Shown here: one piece after another, positions 21,219-32,000 of the stretch
Numbering within the stretch: position 1 is the stretch's first letter
Layout of the letters: every line of letters begins with the position of its first letter
Origin: Saccharina japonica
Taxonomy: Eukaryota > Sar > Phaeophyceae > Laminariales > Laminariaceae
Length of the DNA stretch: 64,000 bases
Assembly: GCA_008828725.1 (NCBI GenBank)
Contig: MEHQ01004543.1
Location: 230,528-294,527 of the forward strand
Direction: 5' to 3'
The notes under the pieces: model-generated
The model's database searches: none
What the model was told of the DNA's origin: nothing
The model's input: only the letters and a program-made list of their open reading frames with translations
Made by a program: the position numbers and the translations under genes

Positions 21219-23910
21219 ATGCTGGAGGTGGTACAGGATGATCACGAGGTTAGTTCGTTACGGCGTAACCCCACCCAATGTGTCGAAGTCGTTGTCCGTA
21301 GGCAGCCTGTTCAACTACGACTGCTATCGAAACTTGTGGTGTTCTGTGTCGTACGTACTCTCTGCGGGACTGTCAACTTTTTTGCCTCGACCAAACTGCA
21401 GTATAGAGTACAGCAGACCTATGGGCTATGACCTTTTTTTGGAGGGTCATAGCCCATAGCAGCAGACAACATGAACCCGCAGCTCGGGCCTTGTCCGGAA
21501 TGTCTGCACAACTGCGCAAGACAGAGTACATTCGACGCTGTCAACTGCCAACCCTTCAGCTTTGCGCTGGTACAAATTAAAAACATGCTGCACTGATAGC
21601 GACCTGATGATGTCCCTTTGACCTTTGACCCCTCAGTTCGAGCTGGCCGCGACCGCTCGTGTTGATGTGTTGGTGACAGCCATCGAGCCCCGTCAGGCGA
21701 GCCAGATCGTCAAAGACTTGTCGGCGCTTCTTCCTCTTGACGAGGCCAAGGTAAGTCGGAAATCAATGTAGTCCATCGCTTACCTTGCTTTGCGGCACGC
21801 CGTGACGTCTGGGTTGGCGTACTTTGGCGTAGAGTGCAGCGCACCGTGCGCCAGTACCAAGAAGATAAGCACACCTTGACAAGTGCTGTACCAGTTACCG
21901 TATGTCACATGTGTACGATGTCGATGCTGGATGTTGGCGACGAACATAATACATGATGCTCTCGAAAAAATCGTATATACGAGACCGATGATTCCAACCT
22001 GCTGTGTATCGTACTATATGTGAAATACTACGTATCACGTGTGAAGATTATGCGTCCAGCTCACGATGGGGTTCCACTTCCCAATCTACCCGTAGGTCTT
22101 GGGTGTGCAATCACACCGATGGTTGGCGTTGTCTCCTGCCATCTAGATGTTGGCAATGAGGGCATTAAACCCTCCCTAGACTATTAATAGTGGCTGCTGT
22201 CCTGGCAAATTGCCATCGATGCAATACAATAGCACGAGCTGCACCTTCGCACTGACTTTGCACTGCCTTTGACTGCACTGCAACGCCCGCAGCTCAACCA
22301 TCTCAAGCGAATACGATCCTCTCAGCAACCTGGGGTCGGGCGACTGCTGCAAGTTTTGTTGGCTCCTCCCGACATGTACTACTCGCTCGAAGAGCCTAAA
22401 CGGAGGATGATAGAGGAGAGGTATTCTTTCAAGCCGACACCATACGCCGTTCCAAAGCTGGAGCCGCGCACGCGCCAGCAGTTTGAGAACGGACAGTCTG
22501 CGTGGCCTATGATATTCCACCACAGGTGATGGCCAGCTTTGCTTCTCCGGCGACTCCTCCCGCATACAACCAAGCGTGCGCCCTCGGCCCTGTTGGAACC
22601 GAAGTGTTGTGTTTGTTTATTTGATCGTGTAAGTTTGACCTCTCACTAGCACCAGCCCCACCACTACTAGATATGCGCGCGGTGCTCTCCGATGCTTCTT
22701 CATAACCAGGTAAGAACTTGGCATGAAACATATTGAAACATGAACAGATGGTCGGGGTATTACCAGCTGATGCCGTACCCCCCCGTTTGCTTGTTTTCGC
22801 TGGCAGCACATCCGAGGAAGCGCGCCGTGCTGCCCGAGCAATCCCCGAACAAGAGGCTGTTGACGCCGTGACCTTCATGCGAGACGCTCTCAAAGACGCA
22901 GACAGGGGGCGGCGACAGGCAGGGGGGCGGCCGACGGTGGGAGCGGTGCTGGTTGACCCCGCTGCGGGAAAGGTCCTCGCATCGGCATCGCTCGAGAGAC
23001 AACGGGTGCACGACGAGTGGCCGCCTTCAATGAGAGATCACCCCTTACACCACCCGGCCATGCTGTGCATCCAAGGCGTGGGTCTAGCGCTAGAGGCGGC
23101 AAAGAAAGAGACCGCCCGGGAAGAGGGTACACGAGAGGGCAAGCTACCGCCAGAGGGGGAGAAGGAGGGGAGCGCGGAAGCTAAAGCAAGCGATGTTTCA
23201 GCGGGGGCGGGGGGCGGCCAGGGTACACGTGCTGAGCCAACTGTCGAGGGGCAGGTGCTCTCCTCCAAACAGTATTTGTGCACGGGGTTCGATATCTACA
23301 TCACGCGGGAACCTTGCCTGATGTGAGTGTATACGTACGTATGTATCGAAACGTCGTATGTTGTACTCGTGGTCCGAAAAATAACTTTCCACTGCCTGTG
23401 GGTGTACCATGTGAAACCTAGCGTTTCAAGTATCATCTTGGTGTTTACGGCTACAGGCGAAGGCTATCGCTACCACTACTGCTACAGGCGAAGGCTATCG
23501 CTACCACTACTGCCCTACCGGTAGTATTCGACAAAGGGGAGGCAAGAGCATGACGATATTAGCCTTGGTGTAGAGTAAGAGCAATATACACAAATACCAG
23601 GAGATGCTAACGCCCGTCTCTCAGCCTATGACAGGTGTTTTAATCTACGCACGGGTGGGCGCACCATTTGTTGACCGAATTCCTATCTCCTGTACATCTC
23701 CCCGACAGGTGCGCTATGGCGCTTGTTCACAGCAGGGTGCGGAGGGTGGTTTACGGCGTGAGGGACCCCGAGCGAGGGTGTTTGGGGTCGCTGATGATGC
23801 TACACACTTTACCAGAACTCAACCATAACTATCGAGCTTTCGAGGGTGTGTGCGCGGACGATTGCAGGCAGTCCCTTTCGGCGGGTCAAGACTCGAAGCC
23901 TGCGGTGTAG
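21219..23910 (+). CDS. ADAT3: tRNA-specific adenosine-34 deaminase, non-catalytic subunit (ADAT3/TAD3)
   Basis: Exons: 21219-21248 (tentative), 21637-21750, 22293-22525, 22807-23322, 23709-23910; all GT-AG with matching phases, 364 residues. With ADAT2/TAD2 it forms the heterodimer that converts A34 to inosine in tRNA anticodons. Exon 2 (VLVTAIEPRQASQIVKDLSA) and exon 3 (LNHLKRIR) match the ADAT3 N-terminal domain. Exon 4 starts the cytidine/deoxycytidylate deaminase fold (VGAVLVDP) and carries the first zinc ligand in HHPAM (H208): the catalytic Glu of the usual HAE is Ala, as expected for the pseudo-catalytic subunit. The last intron splits a Met codon inside the PCxxC zinc motif (C296 and C299), followed by AMALVHSRVRRVVYG and LNHNYRAFEG. 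An acidic, Gly-rich insert separates the two zinc motifs. Exon 1 (MLEVVQDDHE) is inferred from a GAG|GTTAGT donor and an open frame. Confidence 0.9.
21419..21459. repeat. perfect 15-bp stem hairpin
   Basis: CTATGGGCTATGACC, a 10-base spacer, then its exact inverted copy GGTCATAGCCCATAG (final base at 21459), inside ADAT3 intron 1. Related motifs (GGGTCATAGCCCAT) occur near 58.79-58.84 kb, so it is probably the remnant of a small dispersed foldback element. Confidence 0.75.
23451..23512 (+). repeat. exact 31-bp tandem duplication
   Basis: Two adjacent identical copies beginning CTACAGGCGAAGGCTATCGC, at 23451-23481 and 23482-23512, in the last intron of ADAT3. The identity points to a recent slippage or template-switch event. 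Confidence 0.85.
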
Positions 23911-24460
23911 GGTGACTGCTGTACGAGCGTGTAATTTGGCACCTCAGTTGGCAGCGCGAGGCGCGTATGCCGCGAATGAAACTTTTATATTTTCTCACGG
24001 CAGACTACGTACGAGTGCTGTGTTGGCCGTCGTGCTTACACTGGGCAGAGAAAACCACGCATTGAGCATACTGCGTACTTCGATGCCAGTCTTGGGCTGC
24101 ATAACACCTTGGTGCCGTACAAAACAACACCCCCTCCTGGCGAACGAAAGGTGCAAGATGTGCTTCAAGGACCGAGTGTCCACGATTCCTTAACGCACGC
24201 ACCTCCTCTGTTATGGGTGGTGATAGCTGGCTCTGTCATTCTGACCATTCCAAACGGGCAAAAACATCGTTGGGAAGTACTCTTAACATTAAAAAAAAAC
24301 CATCAGAATCTTCGTACAACCACATTACGAGTAGTTGGAACTTTTGATTATATTAAGGGTCGATAGCCCCGGAGTCACAGCACCGCAATCCAATCCCGGC
24401 CGCAACCCGGCGGCCAATATGAACGGCTTTTCAATTCAACAAACTGCTCGAACCGCCCTG
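23911..24460. other. convergent 3' spacer between ADAT3 and the Siva-like gene
   Basis: 550 bases between two stop codons on opposite strands. It should contain both polyadenylation regions. No other feature is supported. Confidence 0.5.
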
Positions 24461-24873
24461 TCATACCTCGCTCCTCTTATCTTGGTAGCAAGGGGGACAA
24501 AAGTAGCACTCGAACTGCGAGCTAAAGTCGGTCGCTAAGCACAGGCTACAGTGCGGAATCTGGCAGGAGAAGCAATTCTGTGAACAGCTCTGGCATGCGG
24601 CCCGATCGCAGAATGAGCATAGGACATCCCCGCCCTCCGTCCCAAGTTCTCCTTTGCAAGTGTAGCAAGTAGGCCCAGCCTCTGCGGGCGCACCCTCCAC
24701 ATCCATCCCTTTATCAACAGCTGCTCCATTCACACCGTCAGCAGCACACTCCCCTCCTTCCACAGATCTCACATCTGACAACTGACCAGATCGTGCAATG
24801 GCCTTTTTGGAGGACCCAGAGAAAAACATCGCATCGATTTTTAGCTGCACCAGCGCTCGCTCCGGACTTGCAC
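24461..24873 (-). CDS. SIVA1: Siva-like cysteine-rich protein, C-terminal exon (partial)
   Basis: The last coding exon of a SIVA-family gene, 137 codons including stop. The acceptor ATTCCAG|GT enters in phase 1. The N-terminal part SPERALVQLKIDAMFFSG corresponds to the conserved stretch of animal Siva just before its hydrophobic LLF motif. After a variable acidic linker comes the cysteine-rich domain with repeated C-x2-C pairs (CYTC, CSFC, CQSC, CFSC, CSLC, CYFCPPC), predicted to bind zinc. Siva is known in animals as an adaptor in apoptosis and ubiquitin regulation; what it does in algae is unknown. Upstream exon(s) and the start codon were not found. Reading straight through from an ATG at 25018 is possible but gives a poor N-terminus. 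An alternative donor GAG|GTATGA sits at the very end. Confidence 0.75.
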
Positions 24874-26926
24874 CTGGAATATTGCAACGAGCAGGATGGA
24901 TAAGTAAAACAATCTCGTCGTACAAACGCGAGGCATCCGTCGGCCGGACGCTACGTAGTTGTGATGTGTAACACAGAAAATGGCATCTCGACGTACAGCG
25001 AGGCCGAAGCACCTGCATGCCGTGCTCGGAGGGTGGGCGAGATCAAAACAACCAAAACACATATTGTAAGGGGGTTTATGTGTCGCGCAAACTGCGACAT
25101 GCAAACGCGGACCGGCGTCCAAATTGCGGTAATCCTGCGGTTGCGAGCGCAATTCCGACAGAGGCCAAAAATTGCCAACTTTTCCAACCTTTTCTTGTCG
25201 CGACAACTTCTTCACGTTTGCCGATTATTCACCAACTAGACACTCGGACAGTAAGCCGAAATAAAGTAACAGACGCATGCAAAGTGCAACGGCATGGGCG
25301 AGGGACGACCGCACCATTCATGCGTGCGGGATGCACGTATATCTGACATGCACATCGCATGCATATTCCACCACAAATGATCACAACCATAATCGAAACC
25401 CTAATCACCACAACTCATTTCCATTTGCGCGATAAGTCCATTTTCCGGCTCTTCCCGAAAAAACGAAATCCTCTGTGATGAATAAGAAACAGCGCGGCAA
25501 ACTGCTACCGCTATGGACAGCGGAGCCTACTACGTACGCGGCTACGAAACGCGAACAGTTTCAGAAGGCAATAAGAGGACAACCTTGCGCCTTGCGTATC
25601 ATTTACGGCGTGCGCGGTAGATTTATTCCACCACAATTTGCCAAATTCATTGGTTGAAGCCCCCCATGCTACTCGTACGTGAAAAAAAATGTAGGCCGGG
25701 CAGATTTCGATTTATTATTTCGCTTTGAGAACACAGCAATTCGACGCAAGTCAACGAGGGAAGAAAATGCTAAATTATTCTCGCGATAAAAAACTTAAGG
25801 CACGAACCGTAGTGGGGAGAGGGGGGGAGAGCCTGCTATGTGACCCCGGATTTGAGCTACGAGTATCATAGGAGGGAGAGAGAAAAGAAGGGATAATAAG
25901 CAGGAAAAAAATAAAACTAAAACTAAAACGAGCGGTAAGGCTAGCTCTTATGCCGCCGGATAGGGTGGGTCAAAAAGGTCGGTTTCCGGTCCACTATAAA
26001 CTCGACGGGGTGTGTCTAGATGCCTTCCCTATCGTCAGTCGGATCGAGGTTGAAGTTGGATGCCTTCCCTATCGTCAGTCAGATCGGGTTTGTCGTTTTT
26101 TGTGCTCTTTCTGTGGGCGGTTGATATGAGGGTTGAAAGCTGTTTCGTGTCCTGCTCGGGGGTTCTAGGAGGTGCTGGGCTATGCTGCGAGCAGCAGCAG
26201 CAGCAGCAAGAGAGCAGAGTAGCAGTAGAGCAACCAACTAACCCAGTATCGGAGAGGTGTTTAGGCTGCTGCTATGTGGTGTGACCGTGGGGTGGAGAGA
26301 TGCGGTGGGATTCAAAAACGTTTCCGAGCGAGCAATCCGATTAATGTATCCCGTCCAAAAAATCGATCGAAAAACTTGAGATCGAAAAGGCTCTTTTTCA
26401 ACAGTATAAGAAAGCCCGATTTTGTCTCCAATCGGAAACCGGCTTTCTGGATTCACGTATCCGACTGCGAAAAATTAGCCTAAAAGAAAAAAAAGCGAGC
26501 TGTCTAAAAATACTCGACGACATGCTGGCTCTCGCCAACTCTGTCTGCTTGCTTGCGTTGTTGCGCTCTGATCGGCACGTACTTGCTTTGCTGCTTTGTG
26601 CAGGGGCTGACTGCGCTGTGGTGTCCTGTGTTGTGCTTGCGGTAGATACTCGACGACAACATGCCCGTACAGTACATTAAAACGTATAAAAAACACTCCA
26701 CGAAAACAAAACAAATGGAAAAAGAAGGCTCTTCTAAAAAATAATGGAAAAGGAAAAACCTCGCCGGCAAGTGAGGGCCGGTACAAACGGAGCGTTTTCA
26801 CGCTAAAAACAAATCCTAAAAACAAAAGCGAACATGACATAGGAAGATACACTCCCTCTGATTTGCGAAACAACAAAAATGATACCCAGGAGACCGCGAT
26901 GGGTATTTTTTATTTAGGTTTATCGA
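24874..26926. other. Siva upstream region and spacer to the tail-anchored gene
   Basis: Missing 5' exon(s) of the Siva-like gene should lie in the left part. The right part is repeats: a SINE-like body at 25735-25868 and the dispersed repeat at 26514-26670. No other gene is supported. Confidence 0.45.
25735..25868 (+). repeat. SINE-like body, truncated copy
   Basis: Carries the shared body: AATTCGACGCAAGTC, TTCTCGCGATAAAAA, GGCACGAACCGTAGTGGGG, then TGACCCCGGATTTGAG. The tRNA-like head seen in the 53.9- and 54.2-kb copies is missing. Confidence 0.6.
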
Positions 26927-28787
26927 TCAAACAAACCCTAAAAACTCAAAGCGAAGTACGAACAGCCCAGCGAGAAGGGAGATCATGGCGACAACCGCAG
27001 CTACGAACGCCCCGTAGACTGGACAGCCAGAAGGCAGAGATCAGACGATGCGCGAACAACATGCCGCTGGTGCCAGTCAAAGCAGTGTTCAACGCCGCAG
27101 CCAAAATCGTGGCTCCTGGGACCGTCCTATTAATAGTTGAATCGATTGCTGCTGTACATTCAAACAACGTCTGTTGTACCAAGCGGTGAACATTTTTGAA
27201 AAGGACCCGTACTTTATCCAGCGCAGATCTCGCGATTCAGACTACAGGTGCCATTACAGCAGCAGAGTATGGTCCGCTAGTCATGTCGGCACACTCCCCT
27301 CTTTTTTCCGGACTGGGCGCCGCCTCTACCGCAGCTGGTTGGTTCACCACACTGCTGGTGCTCCTCCACCGTGACCGTTGGCTCGTTTTCGCTTTTGATT
27401 TTCGAGTTTGTTTTTCACACGTATCCTGCGATCCTGCGTTTGTATGTATACGTACTCCGTCTTCGTTTTTCTCGGAAAAAGCGAAGTCTGTTCGTTTTTC
27501 TCTTTTGTTGGCGCCGTTTTGTACGGGCCTTGACACAAGAAAGTTGTACATATATAGCTACGTAGGATTTCCAGCAGGACAGTTGTAACTGTCGTCAAGT
27601 TGTGTGCGGTGGATCCCGGTCGGCCGGCCGGCCGGTCGGTCGGTCGCTTCAGCCATCTCGAAAGGGGTCCCTAGTTTTTGGCGCCGTGTGAATTGGAAAC
27701 TCGCACTCGCACATACCGATGGTGTACTCGTAGTGTAGTATTGTTGTGGCATAACGGTACACGTGTATATGTAGAGTACTTGCAACTTGCGAGTTGGAGA
27801 AGCTGTCGCCTTTTTTCTCTCTCGCGGGTTTCGATTGCCAAGCTGCCACCACAGCAGCACCTACATATTACCTCCATGTTTAGGATCTTGCTCCAACCAC
27901 GGACCAGGAGCAAAAGGTAGGCGTATACCAGGTGAGCAAGTCGGCCTAAATGCAAGCTGCACGATTAATCTAGACGGATAGATCAATAGCACTACAGCAG
28001 TAGCAGTGCAGCTGCAGCTGACACGTTCGTACGTACTGCTGCCGCGCTGCCACTGCTGTACGATTACGAACGTACACGCCGTCTTTCGTCTTTCGCGCTG
28101 CTTCTCTGTTGCAGTGTTGCTGCTACTGCTGTGTGAATCTCCGTATTTTTACATTTTGTAAATGGTTTACGTTGGGATTTTCAAACTTGAAAATGGCGCA
28201 CTTTTTTTCAGTATTTTAGGGACAACTCTCATGTAATCGCCCCGCAGCTACAATGACAATCAAATCGCTAAGCTGGGCTTACCTTTGTCAACTGCCTCAG
28301 CCTCCCTCTCGGTGGGCTTCTCTCGACCACATCCAGCTTGCGACTCCGACTGGTCACCTCTTCTTCGTCCGAGCAATGACGGACCCGCCCTTCCCCACAT
28401 CGCACTCCAGATTTCAGCGTCACCATCATCAGCAGCTGCGGCCTCTCCCAACATCTCCTCCCCCTTTCGCGTTTCCCGCGTGGTATCCGAAGGGTACCAC
28501 TCGACTTCGCCGGCGCCCCTTGCGGCGCCATCTCCCTTGGTCGCTGCTCCCAGTTTTTCCCTTTTTTCTGCGTAGGCGGGGAAGACCGTCGCGCTGTCTG
28601 CTGAAGCCCGGAGAGATGCTGAATGGCAGCTATGATCATCGCTGTTACGATCAACAAAAATGCGGGATTGTTCCTCAGAGGGGAGGTTCCGCTTACACTC
28701 AGTGAGCTCCCTGTCGAAGCGAAGGCGAGATGCGAGGGGTTTTTCCAGCAAGAAGGGTGCGGATCTCTTTCTTGTGCCCATGCTCAT
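26927..28787 (-). CDS. orphan tail-anchored membrane protein
   Basis: Two exons: 28787-28283 (168 codons plus one base, donor AAAG|GTAAGC) and 27018-26927 (acceptor CTGTCCAG|TC). Phases agree (1 to 1), giving 198 residues. The start chosen is MSMGTRKRS; a second Met lies two codons on. Exon 1 encodes a basic N-terminus, then a hydrophilic region rich in Ala, Gly, Glu and Arg with no recognisable domain. Exon 2 encodes one hydrophobic helix (GAFVAAVVAMISLLAGLFVL, residues 171-190) followed by only eight residues. That layout fits post-translational tail anchoring in the ER or an organelle envelope. I do not recognise the family. It is divergent from the thioredoxin gene, 248 bases away. The assignment of exon 2 rests on splice sites, phase and its TM character, not on homology. 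Confidence 0.5.
27019..28282 (-). other. intron of the tail-anchored protein gene
   Basis: 1264 bases. Contains a short CGGC tandem run (GGCCGGCCGGCCGGTCGGTC near 27621), CTG/CAG-rich patches and ACCAGGTA motifs. No coding region recognised. Confidence 0.45.
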
Positions 28788-29035
28788 CTTCTTCCGTGGC
28801 GGTGGTGGAAGTTTAGAGTGTGGTGTGGTCGAGAGCTTGTGAGCTTGTGAGGCGAGAGGCGATATAGCGAAAGACAAGATCTACGAAAAAACGCCGCTAG
28901 TTCGTGTAGAAAACCAAGACTTTGCCAACGTGGTGCTTATCGGAGGCAAAGCAAAGAGGAGTACAGCGCGGGAGGGCCACCCCCGTCCCTATCTTCGTGA
29001 GTTCGTCAGCCGACGTTCGGAAACGTTGGTTGTGG
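28788..29035. promoter_or_regulatory. compact divergent promoter (tail-anchored gene / thioredoxin)
   Basis: Only 248 bases separate two start codons pointing away from each other, so transcription of both genes must start here. It includes both 5' leaders. No specific factor site is claimed. Confidence 0.45.
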
Positions 29036-32000
29036 ATGTTTAGCCAGGGGGCTATGTTAGGCTCGGGATCGTCCTCAGCGCTTCCATGGAATTGGCGCAT
29101 CTCGTTGTTCCCTAGGTTGTGGAGCGCTGTGGTGCTCTTGCTGCTCTCGTACAGTCCGAGAAGGGGGGAGTCTTTCGTCCAGTCGAGAGGATCCATTGCG
29201 GGCCTAGGGAGAGCTAGCTATGGGCTGGGCAGATCGAGGTGAGCTTCCGGGTTTCTGGGCTTTGTTTGACAAGGTTTTGACGCCGGTAGCTAATTACAAT
29301 TCCAAGCTTGCATACCGCACTCCGCACAGCTAAAGCTATCCCGATGTGATGGGGCACTGCGGGTACGCACCAAGACTGAGCAGGCTGGGCGTACTGCTGC
29401 ACGGCGAGATGTAGGCTCTCTCCTTGAGCTGGTGGGTTGATGGCTTGCGGTTCAGTCGCTCGTTGTGAAGAAGCCACGGATGTTCTATCCGGTGCAGCTG
29501 CCCGTTATTGAAGCAGCAACGAATATGCTGACGCGGCGCTCCTCGAGAGGCGATCATCAACATGTCACATGTCGACTCGGAGATCCAGCAGCAGCTGCAG
29601 TTAAACTACTGCTGTTGTACATACCCCCAACATGAGTATTTACATTTACCAGCTGGTATTTATGTACCGTATCCCAGGTACACACGTACGTATTTATACC
29701 AGGTGCCAGGTACACGGTATTTATGTACGTACCAGTATTGTACCAGGTATTCATTGTGATGCGTTTTAATGCCTGCAAGCACGGACGAAGTGTACAACAG
29801 CAGTGGTGTGAACCAGGTATACTACAAGCGACCCCGACTCGTTGCTCGTTGTCTTGGCATGTTTATTTTCCGTCTCACCGTCTCGTCCTGCCCCAGGGTT
29901 TCCACGGTGCCATTGCGTAGACCACAAGGGGGTGGACTGCGCATGGATGCCAGAAGTTGCGCGCCGGAGATTACAGACGACGACTTCGAGGCAGAGGTGC
30001 TCAGCGAGGATCGACCGGTCCTGGTATTTTTCCGAGCGCCATGGTGAGAGACTCACACCTGTGGGCTACGTTATACGTGTCATACGTCATACGAGTACAT
30101 ACGACGAGTGCCGAACATGAAGCAGCAACAATGTTTCACAGATGCTCCGAGTACCTTGGAGTTAGGCCCTAGCCTTTCAGGCGTGCCTGAAAAAATGCCT
30201 GAACTACTGTTTTCTAACTGTTTCTGAAACAGGCGTGCCTGAACTACTGTTTTCGTGCCTATCTTGCCTATCTTTTGCCAGGCACGCGTCAGGCACGCTT
30301 ACAGGCATTTAAGGCACAACAAAATAGCGCCGTTAGTCTGGAACTCCCAAAATCAGGGGAAAGGGAATATTGTTTTAGGGCGTAGCCCACACCCACAGCC
30401 TGCAGCGCACAGCCCATAGCTCTGATAAAGGGGACATTACGGTACCAATGAATGCAACAAGCAAACCCTAACCGACCAGCACCCGGTGATCCCACACAAG
30501 GCTCGGCAGCGATAGACTTGAGTGGCTGTCCGAGCAGCTTGCCCGTAGCAGCAGCAGCAGCAGCAAAGGGTTCCACATGCAACAAAGAGTTCCTGCATAT
30601 TATATAGACTGAATCGCTCTGGCAGCCCCACTTTGCAGGCACATCGTACGCATTATACTCGTATAGTACAGGACACCTAATAAGAAACAGGGGATCTGGC
30701 CCAGGTTGGATTTCTTATTTTAGCGAAAGTTCTTTCTACACTAATTTCAATATAAAGACTCCCGAATTTCTTATTTTCCTTTGAATCTCAGGCTGGATTT
30801 CTTATTAATCTGTTTCTTATCAGGTGTCCTGTACTGTAATATAGTAGTACAGTACAGGACACCTGATAAGAAACAGGAAATATGGTCTAGGCTGGATTTC
30901 TTATTTGAGAGAGGGTGATTTCTACACTAATTTCAAGTTAACGACCCCCGAGTTTCTTATTTCCCTCTAAATCTCAGCCTGGATTTCTTATCAGCCTGTT
31001 TCTTATTAGGGGTCCTGTACTGCAGGCAGCGAGCATTCAGCGCTTTGGACAGTGCGGGGTGCGGGGTGGGGCATGGCCGGCATTTTCGTTTCGGCATTTT
31101 ACCTCTTGAAACCAAACTACTTGAAATTAGTGCAGGATTTGCGTTGGGGCCCTGAACAAGTTTCAGGCATTCTTTCAGGCAATTTGCCCATTTACACAAA
31201 AATACTTGAAATTAGTATAGGGTTTGTCTTGGGGCGCCGAAAAGGTTTCAGGCACGTCTCAGGCATTGTTTCAGGCAAATGCCTGAAATAGATAGGCACG
31301 TTTCAGGCACGTTCAGGCACGTCAGGCACATGCCTATCTTTTTGCCTATCTCATTTTTTTTCGCCTGCGGCGTGCCTATCTCCGCATGCCTGAAAGCACC
31401 TGAGGCGTGCCTGAAAGGCTAGGGCCTACTTGGAGTAAAGTAAGGAGAATTGGTAGGGCTGTGAGTCGGTTTCATTTCACGAGTATTAATAATAACTAGT
31501 CGCGAGTCGCCAGCCGACTTGCCGACAAAAGTCAGGCGAGCGAAGCGAGCCAAAAAAGCCCCCCCCGGCCGAGGGGGCCCCGCTGGAGGCGCCCCCGGAG
31601 GGCCCGCCGGAGGCGCCTCCGGAGGATCCCGCTGAAGGCGCCGCCGGAGGCCAAAAATACGGTATTTGGCTTCATTTTACGCAAGAAAAGCGCAAACAAT
31701 AAGAACTAGATTAACATAAGTTTCGAACGAAAAAGACAAAAAAGCTTAAGTTTACACAAAAAAATCACAAAAACGAGAAATACAACGCATGCACCAGGTA
31801 GATCTACCCCGGACTAGAGGAACGAGACAGAAACTGTTTGAGTCGCAATACTACGTGGCGGGGATACGAGCGAAAAAACAAACCCATCACCAAGATAGCG
31901 GTGCAAAAATTATCCCCAGAAAAAAAGGTCTTGGATCCCTCCGTGATGTTATTCGTTTATTATCGTCTCTCCCAACCTTGCGCGAAACGCGCGCGTCGAT

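Larger units (their letters stand above)
30163..31428. mobile_element. hAT-like element, family B (1266 bp), nested
   Basis: Perfect 20-bp inverted termini TAGGCCCTAGCCTTTCAGGC are flanked by identical 8-mers CTTGGAGT (30155-30162 and 31429-31436). The subterminal regions are full of GCCTGAAA/TTTCAGGC repeats. Two ~75-base internal repeats start ACTTGAAATTAGT (31119 and 31204). No transposase frame: non-autonomous. It is itself the target of two 163-bp MITEs. Confidence 0.85.
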
